This document shows, piece by piece, positions 16,541 through 25,715 of a DNA stretch of 64,000 nucleotides. Origin of the DNA: Saccharothrix sp. HUAS TT1 (GTDB lineage: Bacteria; Actinomycetota; Actinomycetes; Mycobacteriales; Pseudonocardiaceae); contig NZ_CP160453.1 of the NCBI RefSeq assembly GCF_040744945.1, positions 930,001 through 994,000 of the forward strand, given 5' to 3'. Below the pieces are notes generated by a model, which was not told the origin of the DNA, searched no databases, and saw only the letters and a program-made list of their open reading frames with translations. The position numbers and the translations under genes are program-made. The stretch's first letter is position 1, and each line of letters begins with the position of its first letter.

Positions 16541-17043
16541 AGTGCGACGATAAGCGACGTGGGGGTGTGGTGCGCAAAAGTCGATCAGCGGTCCACCTCC
16601 GGCGCTTCGGCCGAGACCCGACCGGCGTACCCCGGCCGGGTGAGAGCGGGGTGTTCCGGCCGCCACGCCGCCCCCGCTCCGGTCACGACGCCACCGCCAC
16701 CGCCACCGCCACTGGCACTGGCACTGGCACCACCACTGCCACCGCCGCACCCAGGCTTCGACCGGACCGCCGCCGCCCTCGACCACCGCCCGCCGCATCC
16801 GCGCCAGGTCCGACCAGGCCACCCCGCCGGGCCCTGGTCCAGCCGGACTGCCACCGCCATGCCAAGGCCCGGCCGAACCGCCACCGCCGCACCCGGGCCC
16901 AACCGGACCGCCACCGCCGCGCCGGGTCCGGCCGGGCCACCACCGCCGCACCCGGCTCGGCCGAGATCCGGTCGGGTCGACAGCTCCCACCGCCACCTCA
17001 AGCACCACCGACCCAAGCACCACCGCCCCGACCACCGCCCGCG
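16541..17043. other. Gene-free interval with degenerate Pro/Gly-type repeats
   Basis: No credible gene is seen in these 503 bases. Open frames exist on both strands but encode only low-complexity Gly/Ala/Arg or Pro/His/Arg sequence. The DNA is built from CCACCG and CTGGCA hexamer runs (16690-16749) and four degenerate units of about 30 bp (16846-16963) sharing CCGCCACCGCCGC. It separates two minus-strand genes. Confidence 0.7.
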
Positions 17044-17796
17044 TCAGCTCAGGTTCGGCCAGGCCAGCAGCGCCTCCGCCACCGCCGCGTCCCCCGTCAC
17101 CGCACTCCCCGCGGCCACCATGTCCGCCAACGCCAGCCGCCGCCACAACAAGAGGTACAGCTGCTCCGCCGTGCCGCTCACCCGGACGTCCGCCGCGCCC
17201 TCGGCGAGCCGGCGCGGCTTGGTCGAGCCGTCCGTCCCCAGCAGCCACCGGCCGCCGGTGTCGGTCGCCGCCAGCTCCAGCACCGCGGGCCCGCCCTCCC
17301 ACTCCCGGCCGTGCAGGAACCGCAGCAGGAACTCGTCCACCCCGTCCGCCGCCAGCTCGGCCGGGATCGACTTCACCGCGCCGGTGGCCCGCTGCGCGTC
17401 CCAGCAGTGCACGACCGCCTCGTGCGCCTGCCGCGACGCCAGCGCCGCCGACGTGTCCCGCTCCGCGTCGTTCCACCACACCCACACCGGCGCGTCCGGC
17501 CCCTCGGTGCGCAGGTGCTCCCGGTGCACGGCGGCGTAGCGGGCGCTGATCTCCCGCCACCCCTCGACCCGGTCCGGCCCGGTGTCGGCGGCCCGCCGCG
17601 CCGCCTCCTCGTCCGGGTACGCGCCCCGCGCCAGCACGACCGACGTCCACCACGCCTGCACCTCGGCCAGGTGCGCCACCAGGTCGTCCACCGTCCACCC
17701 CGGACAGGTGGGCACCGGCGCGGCCAGGTTGCCCGCCACCGCCTCGGTGAAGGCCGCGCTGTACTCCTCGACGACTGCCAGGTGATCGGTGCCCAT
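17044..17796 (-). CDS. Maleylpyruvate isomerase family mycothiol-dependent enzyme
   Basis: A 250-residue DinB-fold protein of the mycothiol-dependent maleylpyruvate isomerase family (TIGR03083 type). The signature PVPTCPGWTVDDLVAHLAEVQAWW (residues 28-51) carries the first metal-ligand histidine; the second is in SRQAHEAVVHCWDA (about residue 121). The C-terminal SCP2-like region ends LLLWRRLALADM. The family uses mycothiol as thiol cofactor, which supports an actinobacterial host. ATG start; the substrate is unknown. Confidence 0.88.
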   Translation of the reverse strand: MGTDHLAVVEEYSAAFTEAVAGNLAAPVPTCPGWTVDDLVAHLAEVQAWWTSVVLARGAYPDEEAARRAADTGPDRVEGWREISARYAAVHREHLRTEGPDAPVWVWWNDAERDTSAALASRQAHEAVVHCWDAQRATGAVKSIPAELAADGVDEFLLRFLHGREWEGGPAVLELAATDTGGRWLLGTDGSTKPRRLAEGAADVRVSGTAEQLYLLLWRRLALADMVAAGSAVTGDAAVAEALLAWPNLS

Positions 17797-17845
17797 GGCC
17801 GGCGACGTTAGCCCGGGGGTCCGACAATTCCGGTGTCGTCGCTGG

Positions 17846-18661
17846 TCAGCTCAGCTCTCCGGCGCCCTCGGGGAACGGGTCGGCCGAGTGGCCGACCAGG
17901 TCGGCGATCGACTTGACCACCCGGGTCGGCCGGTACGGGTACAGCTCGGCCGTCGACTCCGCCGAGATGCCGGTGAGCACCAGGATCGTCCGCAGCCCGG
18001 CCTCCAGGCCGGACCGCACGTCGGTGTCCATCCGGTCGCCGATCATCAGCGTGTTCTCCGAGTGGGCGCCCAGGGCGCGCAGCGCGGACCTCATCATCAA
18101 CGGGTTCGGCTTGCCCACGTAATAAGGAGCGCGGCCGGTGGCGCGCTCGATCAGCGCGGCGATCGAGCCGGTGGCGGGCAGCGAGCCCTCGCGGGACGGG
18201 CCGGTGGCGTCCGGGTTGGTCGCGATGAACCGCGCGCCCTCCTCCACCAGCCGGATGGCCTTGGTGATCGCGGTGAAGCTGTAGGTGCGGGTCTCGCCGA
18301 GCACCACGTAGTCGGGATCGCGGTCGGTCAGCACGTAGCCGATCTCGTGCAGCGCCGTGGTCAGGCCCGCCTCGCCGATCACGAACGCCGAGCCGCCCGG
18401 CCGCTGCGAGTCGAGGAACTTCGCGGTGGCCAGCGCCGAGGTCCAGATCGCCGCCTCCGGCACCTCCAGCCCGGTGCGGGACAGCCGGGCCCGCAGGTCG
18501 CGCTGGGTGTAGATGGAGTTGTTCGTGAGGACCATGAACGGGATGGAGTTCGCGGTCAGTTCGGCGACGAACTCGCCCGACCCCGGGATGGGGTGCTCCT
18601 CGTGCACGAGCACGCCGTCCATGTCCATCAGGTAGTTCCACTGAGCGGCCATGGCGGACAT
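17846..18661 (-). CDS. HAD-IIA phosphatase, NagD-like
   Basis: A 271-residue phosphatase strongly like NagD (nucleoside/ribonucleotide monophosphatase). Motif I MDMDGVLVHEEHPIPG, then FMVLTNNS, TSALATAKFLDSQ, DYVVLGETRTYSF, RFIATNPD, YYVGKPNPLMM and the motif IV region LMIGDRMDTDVRSGLEAGL. Starts at ATG 18661, with ATG 18652 equally possible; neither has a clear RBS. It follows the MarR gene by 9 bp on the same strand, so the two are likely co-transcribed. Confidence 0.9.
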   Translation of the reverse strand: MSAMAAQWNYLMDMDGVLVHEEHPIPGSGEFVAELTANSIPFMVLTNNSIYTQRDLRARLSRTGLEVPEAAIWTSALATAKFLDSQRPGGSAFVIGEAGLTTALHEIGYVLTDRDPDYVVLGETRTYSFTAITKAIRLVEEGARFIATNPDATGPSREGSLPATGSIAALIERATGRAPYYVGKPNPLMMRSALRALGAHSENTLMIGDRMDTDVRSGLEAGLRTILVLTGISAESTAELYPYRPTRVVKSIADLVGHSADPFPEGAGELS

Positions 18662-18670
18662 GCTGCCGGC

Positions 18671-19135
18671 TCAGGCCTCGATCACGCGCCGCCGGAACGT
18701 CTCGATGAGCGCCTGGTTGTAGCGCTCCAGCACGTCGCGCTCCTCGGGCGTGAAACCGGCCAGCACCTCGCGCAACGTGTCCAGCGCGCCGACGAACAGG
18801 TCCGCGACCGCGCCCTCGTCGTCCACTGTGACCTCGACCAGCACCTTGCGCCGGTCGTGCGGGTCGCGGACCCGGCGCACGTACCCGGCCCGTTCGAGGC
18901 GGTCGATCACGCCGGTCACCGCGCCGGTGGACAGGCCGGACAGCTCGGCGATCCGGCCGGCGGTGATCGGGCCCTCCGCGCGCATCGCCAGGTCCAGGCA
19001 CTTCTCGTCGGTCGGCGACAGCCCCATCCGCTCCGCCACCCGGCTGTGGAACAGGACGGTGAGCGCGCTGCTCTCCCGTGCGTAGGCGCTGAACCGCTCC
19101 AGCACGTCGGCGGGGACCTCGTGCTCACTCGTCAT
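18671..19135 (-). CDS. MarR family transcriptional regulator
   Basis: A 154-residue winged-helix regulator. The DNA-binding region is GRIAELSGLSTGAVTGVIDRLERAGYVRRVRDPHDRR (residues about 60-96), a textbook MarR helix-turn-helix and wing. The ATG at 19135 is used; a TTG three codons upstream is possible. It is the first gene of a probable unit with the NagD-like phosphatase. Ligand and targets unknown. Confidence 0.88.
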   Translation of the reverse strand: MTSEHEVPADVLERFSAYARESSALTVLFHSRVAERMGLSPTDEKCLDLAMRAEGPITAGRIAELSGLSTGAVTGVIDRLERAGYVRRVRDPHDRRKVLVEVTVDDEGAVADLFVGALDTLREVLAGFTPEERDVLERYNQALIETFRRRVIEA

Positions 19136-19251
19136 GTCAGGCAACTTAGCGCCCGGACGGGCGGGATCGGCATCATCGTCCGTTTCGGCGCAGCCCGACG
19201 TCCCACGTTCGCGCGAGCACCCACAAGTGTCGGCCGATTACCCTGGTCGGG

Positions 19252-20310
19252 GTGACAGCTGTCGAGTTGGGGCTACCCGTCGTGCGCGGCAACCCGGACA
19301 CCTCCGAGCGTCCGGACTCGCCGCTGCTGGTGGACCGGTTCGGCCGGACCGCCACCGACCTGCGCGTGTCGTTGACCGACCGCTGCAACCTGCGCTGCAC
19401 CTACTGCATGCCCGCGGAGGGGCTGGCCTGGCTGCCGAAGCCGGACCTGCTCACCGACGCCGAGCTGACCCGGCTCATCGGCGTCGCGGTGACCCGCCTC
19501 GGCGTGACCGACGTCCGGTTCACCGGGGGCGAGCCGCTGCTGCGCCCCGGGCTGGACGACGTGATCGCGGCGACCACCGCGCTGCGGCCCCGGCCGCGCG
19601 TCTCGATGACCACGAACGGGTTGACCTTGGCGCGGCGGGCGGCCGGGTTGGTGGCCGCGGGCCTCGACCGGGTGAACGTCTCGCTGGACACCCTCGACCC
19701 GAAGCGGTTCCACGAGCTGACCCGGCGGGACCGGTTGGGTGACGTGTTCGAGGGCCTGGCGGCGGCCCGGGAGGCCGGGCTGGCGCCGGTCAAGGTGAAC
19801 ACGGTGCTGATGCGCGGCGTGAACGAGGACGAGGCCGTGCCGCTGCTGCGCCACTGCCTGGAGCACGGCTACCAGCTGCGGTTCATCGAGCAGATGCCGC
19901 TGGACGCGCAGCACGCGTGGAACCGGGCCGACATGGTGACCGCCGAGGAGATCCTGGCCGCCCTGCGCGCCGAGTTCACCCTCACCCCCGAGCCGGGTGA
20001 GCGGGGTGGCGCGCCGGCCGAGCGGTGGCTGGTGGACGGCGGTCCGGCCGTGGTCGGCGTGATCGCGTCGGTGACCCGGCCGTTCTGCGCGGCGTGCGAC
20101 CGGACCCGGCTCACCGCCGACGGCCAGCTGCGGAACTGCCTGTTCAGCCAGTCCGAGACGGACCTGCGGGCGCTGCTGCGCGGTGGCGCCGAGGACGAGG
20201 AGATCGCCGCGGTGTGGCGCGGCAACTCGTGGGCCAAGGCGGCCGGGCACGGCATCAACACGGCCGGGTTCAGCCAGCCCGACCGGCCCATGAGCGCGAT
20301 CGGAGGGTGA
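19252..20310 (+). CDS. moaA: GTP 3',8-cyclase MoaA (molybdenum cofactor biosynthesis)
   Basis: Radical-SAM enzyme that, with MoaC, turns GTP into cyclic pyranopterin monophosphate, the first step of molybdopterin synthesis. The 352-residue protein has the N-terminal radical SAM cluster C45-x3-C49-x2-C52 (CNLRCTYC), a GGEPLLRPG motif, the C-terminal second cluster site CAACDRTRLTADGQLRNC, and the essential C-terminal Gly-Gly. GTG start at 19252. The MoaD gene begins 1 bp after its stop. Mo-cofactor from this pathway would serve the CO-dehydrogenase-like enzyme encoded at 42-46 kb. Confidence 0.97.
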   Translation: MTAVELGLPVVRGNPDTSERPDSPLLVDRFGRTATDLRVSLTDRCNLRCTYCMPAEGLAWLPKPDLLTDAELTRLIGVAVTRLGVTDVRFTGGEPLLRPGLDDVIAATTALRPRPRVSMTTNGLTLARRAAGLVAAGLDRVNVSLDTLDPKRFHELTRRDRLGDVFEGLAAAREAGLAPVKVNTVLMRGVNEDEAVPLLRHCLEHGYQLRFIEQMPLDAQHAWNRADMVTAEEILAALRAEFTLTPEPGERGGAPAERWLVDGGPAVVGVIASVTRPFCAACDRTRLTADGQLRNCLFSQSETDLRALLRGGAEDEEIAAVWRGNSWAKAAGHGINTAGFSQPDRPMSAIGG

Positions 20311-20311
20311 G

Positions 20312-20563
20312 TTGCGGCTGACGGTGCGGTACTTCGCGGGCGCGCGGGCGGCGGTGGGCGTCGCCGACGAGAGCTTCGAGCTGGCCGACGCGGCCACGGT
20401 GGGTGTCGCGATCGAGGCGGTCCGGCAGCGGCACGGCGACCGGGTGGCCCGCGTGCTGCCCGCGTGCAGCTACTTGTTGGACGGCGTGGCGGTCAGGAAC
20501 CACGACACGCTCGTGTTGCCTGGGTCACAACTCGATGTGTTGCCACCCTTCGCCGGCGGATGA
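20312..20563 (+). CDS. moaD: MoaD/ThiS family sulfur carrier (molybdopterin synthase small subunit)
   Basis: An 83-residue ubiquitin-like protein with the C-terminal Gly-Gly (PPFAGG) that is thiocarboxylated to donate sulfur to precursor Z, working with MoaE. Fold signatures are VRYFAGARAAVG at the start and DGVAVRNHDTLVLPGSQLDVLPPFAGG at the end. It starts at a TTG immediately after moaA, so translation is probably coupled. Confidence 0.9.
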   Translation: MRLTVRYFAGARAAVGVADESFELADAATVGVAIEAVRQRHGDRVARVLPACSYLLDGVAVRNHDTLVLPGSQLDVLPPFAGG

Positions 20564-20708
20564 GCCTTCTCCACCCTTGCGGATTAATACGTGAGCTAGA
20601 CCTCACTTAAAGTGATTGATCTCGGTGAATCTCGGAACGGAAACAGACCGATAACGGTGCCCTGAGCTGGCTAAACGCAAGGGTCGGGGTGTCACTCTCC
20701 CGCGTTAC

Positions 20709-21610
<902 letters not shown>

Positions 21611-21647
21611 CGGTCGCCGGCTCGCGCCGGCTCCGCACGACGGCACC

Positions 21648-21683
21648 GGACCCCGGACCGCCCCCCTCGGCGGTCCGGGGTCC
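21648..21683. terminator. Bidirectional hairpin between rpf and moaE
   Basis: GGACCCCGGACCGC (21648-21661) and its exact complement at 21670-21683 form a 14-bp stem with an 8-nt loop, located between two convergent genes. There is no U-tract, as is common for actinobacterial terminators. Confidence 0.7.
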
Positions 21684-21703
21684 AGCCCCGTTCCAGGCCC
21701 GTC

Positions 21704-22129
21704 TCAGGGCATGTTGACCCACTCGTCGGCGCCGTCGGTGAACACCTGCCGCTTCCACACCGGGAGCCGCCGCTTCACCTCGTCCACGAGCTCCGAGCAC
21801 ACCGCGAACGCCTCGCCCCGGTGCTCGGCGGACACCGCGCAGGCCAGCGCCACGTCGCCGATCGCCAGCGGGCCGACCCGGTGCGACACGGCCACGGCGC
21901 GCACGCCGTCGAACCGGCCGACCACCTCGGCCACCACCTCGGCCACCACCTGGGCCGCCGTCGGGTGGCCGACGTACTCCAGCTCGCGCACCGAGCGGCC
22001 GTGGTCGTGGTCGCGCACCACCCCGGCGAACGTCACCACCGCCCCCGCCGCCGCGTGCTCCACCAGCTTCGCGTGCTCGTCCACCGACAGCGGCTGATCG
22101 CTGACGGTCGCGCGCAGGACCTCGGTCAT
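21704..22129 (-). CDS. moaE: Molybdopterin synthase catalytic subunit MoaE
   Basis: The large subunit of molybdopterin synthase, 141 residues, which uses thiocarboxylated MoaD to add the dithiolene sulfurs. Family signatures: AGAVVTFAGVVRDHDHGRSVRELEYVGHP, VAVSHRVGPLAIGDVAL, and the conserved PVWKRQVFTDGADEWV with the catalytic lysine. ATG start overlaps the moaB stop by 4 bp (ATGA), so it is the last gene of a moaC-moaB-moaE unit. Confidence 0.95.
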   Translation of the reverse strand: MTEVLRATVSDQPLSVDEHAKLVEHAAAGAVVTFAGVVRDHDHGRSVRELEYVGHPTAAQVVAEVVAEVVGRFDGVRAVAVSHRVGPLAIGDVALACAVSAEHRGEAFAVCSELVDEVKRRLPVWKRQVFTDGADEWVNMP

Positions 22130-22686
22130 GCGTGGTCACCTCCGGACACCTGGTCGACGGCGTGCTCCAGCACCGTCGCGAGCACGTCCAGCCCGTCGCG
22201 CACCCCGCCGGTCGAGCCGGGCAGGTTCACCACGAGCGTGCGGCCCGCGACCCCCGCGACACCGCGCGACAGCACGGAGCCGGGCACGCGCGGCCAGCCC
22301 GACAGGCGGATGGCGTCGGCCAGGCCGGGCACCTCGAAGTCGAGCACCGACCTGGTGGCCTCCGGGGTGCGGTCCGTGGGGCTGATCCCGGTGCCGCCGG
22401 TCGTGATGACGACCGAGACGCCGTCCGCCACGGCCGCCCGCAGCGCCTCGGCCACCGGCTCGCCGTCCGGCGCCACGACCGGGTCGGGCACGTCGTAGGA
22501 GCGCTCGCGGAGCCAGGCGACCACGATCGGGCCGCCGCGATCGGCGTACACGCCCGCCGCCGCCCGGTTCGACGCGGTGATCACGCGGGCCGTCCTGGGT
22601 GCGGGTGGCGAGGTGGCGGGGGCGGACCGGGCGGCAGCGGGCTCGGCAGGCTCGGCGGCGGCGGGCTGGGGGGTGTCGGTGGTCAC
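22126..22686 (-). CDS. MogA/MoaB family molybdenum cofactor protein (molybdopterin adenylyltransferase type)
   Basis: A 186-residue MoaB/Mog-fold protein that adenylates or otherwise primes molybdopterin for metal insertion. Markers are ARVITASNRAAAGVYADRGG near residue 40 and VVITTGGTGISPTDRTPEAT (about residues 98-117), the MPT-binding signature. The first 35 residues are Ala/Pro-rich and not conserved. The GTG at 22686 overlaps the moaC stop by 4 bp (GTGA), which decides the start against a GTG four codons upstream. Confidence 0.92.
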   Translation of the reverse strand: MTTDTPQPAAAEPAEPAAARSAPATSPPAPRTARVITASNRAAAGVYADRGGPIVVAWLRERSYDVPDPVVAPDGEPVAEALRAAVADGVSVVITTGGTGISPTDRTPEATRSVLDFEVPGLADAIRLSGWPRVPGSVLSRGVAGVAGRTLVVNLPGSTGGVRDGLDVLATVLEHAVDQVSGGDHA

Positions 22687-23156
22687 GGGCGCTCCCACAG
22701 GCCGGTCTTGCCGCCCTCCTTGCGCTCCACCCGCACCGCGTCCAGCGACGCCGCCGGGTCGACCGCCTTCACCATGTCGTGCAGCGTCAGCCCGGCCACC
22801 GACACGGCCGTCAGCGCCTCCATCTCCACCCCCGTGCGGTCCGTCGTGCGGACCGTCGCGGTGATCCTCACCTCAGCCCCGCCCAGCTCCAGGTCCACCC
22901 TCACCCCCGACAGCGCGATCGGGTGGCACAGCGGCACCAGTTCCCAGGTCCGCTTGGCGGCCATGATCCCGGCGATCCGGGCGGTGGCCAGCGCGTCGCC
23001 CTTGGGCAGCCCGTCGCTGCCCAGCAGCGCCACCACCTCGTCGGTGGTGCGCAGCACGCCGGACGCCACCGCCGTGCGCGCGGTCGGCTCCTTCTCGGAC
23101 ACGTCGACCATGCGAGCCGCGCCGGCGGCGTCCAGGTGGGTGAACTGGTTGGTCAT
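22683..23156 (-). CDS. moaC: Cyclic pyranopterin monophosphate synthase MoaC
   Basis: The second enzyme of Mo-cofactor synthesis, acting on the MoaA product to give cyclic pyranopterin monophosphate. The 157-residue sequence shows FTHLDAAGAARMVDVSEKEPT, the PLCHPIALSGVRVDLEL active-site segment, GVEMEALTAVSVAGLTLHDMVKAVD, and the C-terminal KEGGKTG. ATG start. It heads the moaC-moaB-moaE unit; each junction is a 4-bp overlap. Confidence 0.96.
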   Translation of the reverse strand: MTNQFTHLDAAGAARMVDVSEKEPTARTAVASGVLRTTDEVVALLGSDGLPKGDALATARIAGIMAAKRTWELVPLCHPIALSGVRVDLELGGAEVRITATVRTTDRTGVEMEALTAVSVAGLTLHDMVKAVDPAASLDAVRVERKEGGKTGLWERP

Positions 23157-23180
23157 GACCCGATGCTAGGCGGACCCGGC

Positions 23181-24569
<1,389 letters not shown>

Positions 24570-24664
24570 CGAACCTCCCAGAACGGCACAGCTCAAGAGA
24601 GGGTCGAGGGTAGACGGCGCGGGTTTGCGGAACGCGCGCGGCTCGACTGCCGCGCGCGACCGGA

Positions 24665-24850
24665 CTAGCGGTTGATCTCCGTCACCGGGTGGCGGTAGCC
24701 CAGCTCCTCGGCGGGCAGCGGGAACTCCACCTTGCCGAACGGGGAGAGCGCGCCCTGCACGTCGCTGGCCAGCTCGGACACCGCGTACTTGCCGTCGGCC
24801 GGCGGCTCCGGCCAGTGCGGGTCGATGCGCTCGGGGCGGGCCTTGGCCAC
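24665..24850 (-). CDS. Small conserved hypothetical protein (61 aa)
   Basis: A short ORF with an excellent RBS (GAGGAGGAACC before the GTG at 24850). The protein is hydrophilic with a recognisable, non-repetitive sequence ([46 protein letters not shown]). I know no function. In M. tuberculosis a small conserved hypothetical (Rv0863, from memory) occupies the same place between moaC2 and the helicase-associated gene, so this may be its counterpart. It lies 95 bp upstream of the malic enzyme, same strand. Confidence 0.65.
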   Translation of the reverse strand: MAKARPERIDPHWPEPPADGKYAVSELASDVQGALSPFGKVEFPLPAEELGYRHPVTEINR

Positions 24851-25150
24851 GGTTCCTCCTCGGTGGTGCCTGCGTCGGGACAAGTGTGCCTCATCCGCGC
24901 TGGTGGCGGCGGCGGGCGTCGTCCGGCGGAAATCGAGAGGCACATCACGCGACCGCACCGCCCCGGCGTGAGCACGGCCACAGGACCGGACGCGCCGCCG
25001 GGCTGAGCCTTTCGCCCGTCCGGTGGTTCGACCATTGCGCGGGCGGATATTTCCTTTCCGATCCGGTAGTGTTCGCCGAACCGCCGCCGAATAAGAACGC
25101 GCGTTCCCCGGAACACGTCGTGCCGGATCGGCGAACGGAAGGTCAACGCC
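24851..25150. other. Gene-free interval, divergent promoter region
   Basis: No gene is seen in these 300 bases between the 61-residue protein gene (minus) and the lectin gene (plus). It must contain both promoters. It is locally less GC-rich near 25050-25110, and GGAAGG at the end serves as the lectin RBS. Confidence 0.6.
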
Positions 25151-25642
25151 ATGAACCTCCGCTCCTCCACCATTCGCGTCACCGCTGTCCTGGCCGCTCT
25201 CTGGTGCGTCCTCGCGGTCGGGGGCACGGCTTCGGCCGAGGCCGCCCCCGCGGGCAAGGCCCACCTGTTCAACCCCAACTCGGGGCTGTGCCTCAACGTC
25301 GTCAACGGCAGCATCGACCCCGGCGCCAGAACCGAGATCTACAACTGCCTCGACAACCCGGTGGAGCGCTGGGAGTTGAACAACGCGGGGCAGCTGTACA
25401 ACGCCAATTCCGGTTTGTGCCTCAACACGGTGAACTACGACATCAAGGCGAGCACCCGAACGGAAATCTGGGCCTGCAACGCGAAGGTCGCGCAGTGGTC
25501 CTTCAACGGCGCCAACCTGGTGCACAAGCAGTCCGGCCTGTGCCTGAACGTCTACAACTTCGACATCAAGCCGGCCACCCCCACCGAGATCTACTACTGC
25601 AACGGCAGCGCCGCCGAGCTGTGGAAGTGGTGGCAGCTGTAG
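25151..25642 (+). CDS. Secreted ricin-type beta-trefoil lectin
   Basis: A 163-residue secreted carbohydrate-binding protein. The signal peptide spans about residues 1-29 (cut near ASAEA). The mature part is three homologous repeats, each with NSGLCLN...TEIxxC and an aromatic end (ERWELN, AQWSFN, ELWKWW), the (QxW)3-type beta-trefoil arrangement, with two cysteines per repeat likely in disulfides. No catalytic domain is attached, which is unusual, since most actinobacterial examples are modules of hydrolases. RBS GGAAGG precedes the ATG. Ligand sugar unknown. Confidence 0.88.
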   Translation: MNLRSSTIRVTAVLAALWCVLAVGGTASAEAAPAGKAHLFNPNSGLCLNVVNGSIDPGARTEIYNCLDNPVERWELNNAGQLYNANSGLCLNTVNYDIKASTRTEIWACNAKVAQWSFNGANLVHKQSGLCLNVYNFDIKPATPTEIYYCNGSAAELWKWWQL

Positions 25643-25715
25643 GGCGCGGCCCGGGGCGTCGTCGGGCGGCGGGCCGTCCGACGACGCCCGGCGGTCGGCA
25701 TATACCGTGGTGAGG

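Noticed and set aside
16585..17016. 143-codon minus-strand ORF
   Set aside because: Gly/Ala/Arg repeats only, no RBS and no recognisable domain; probably repeat DNA.
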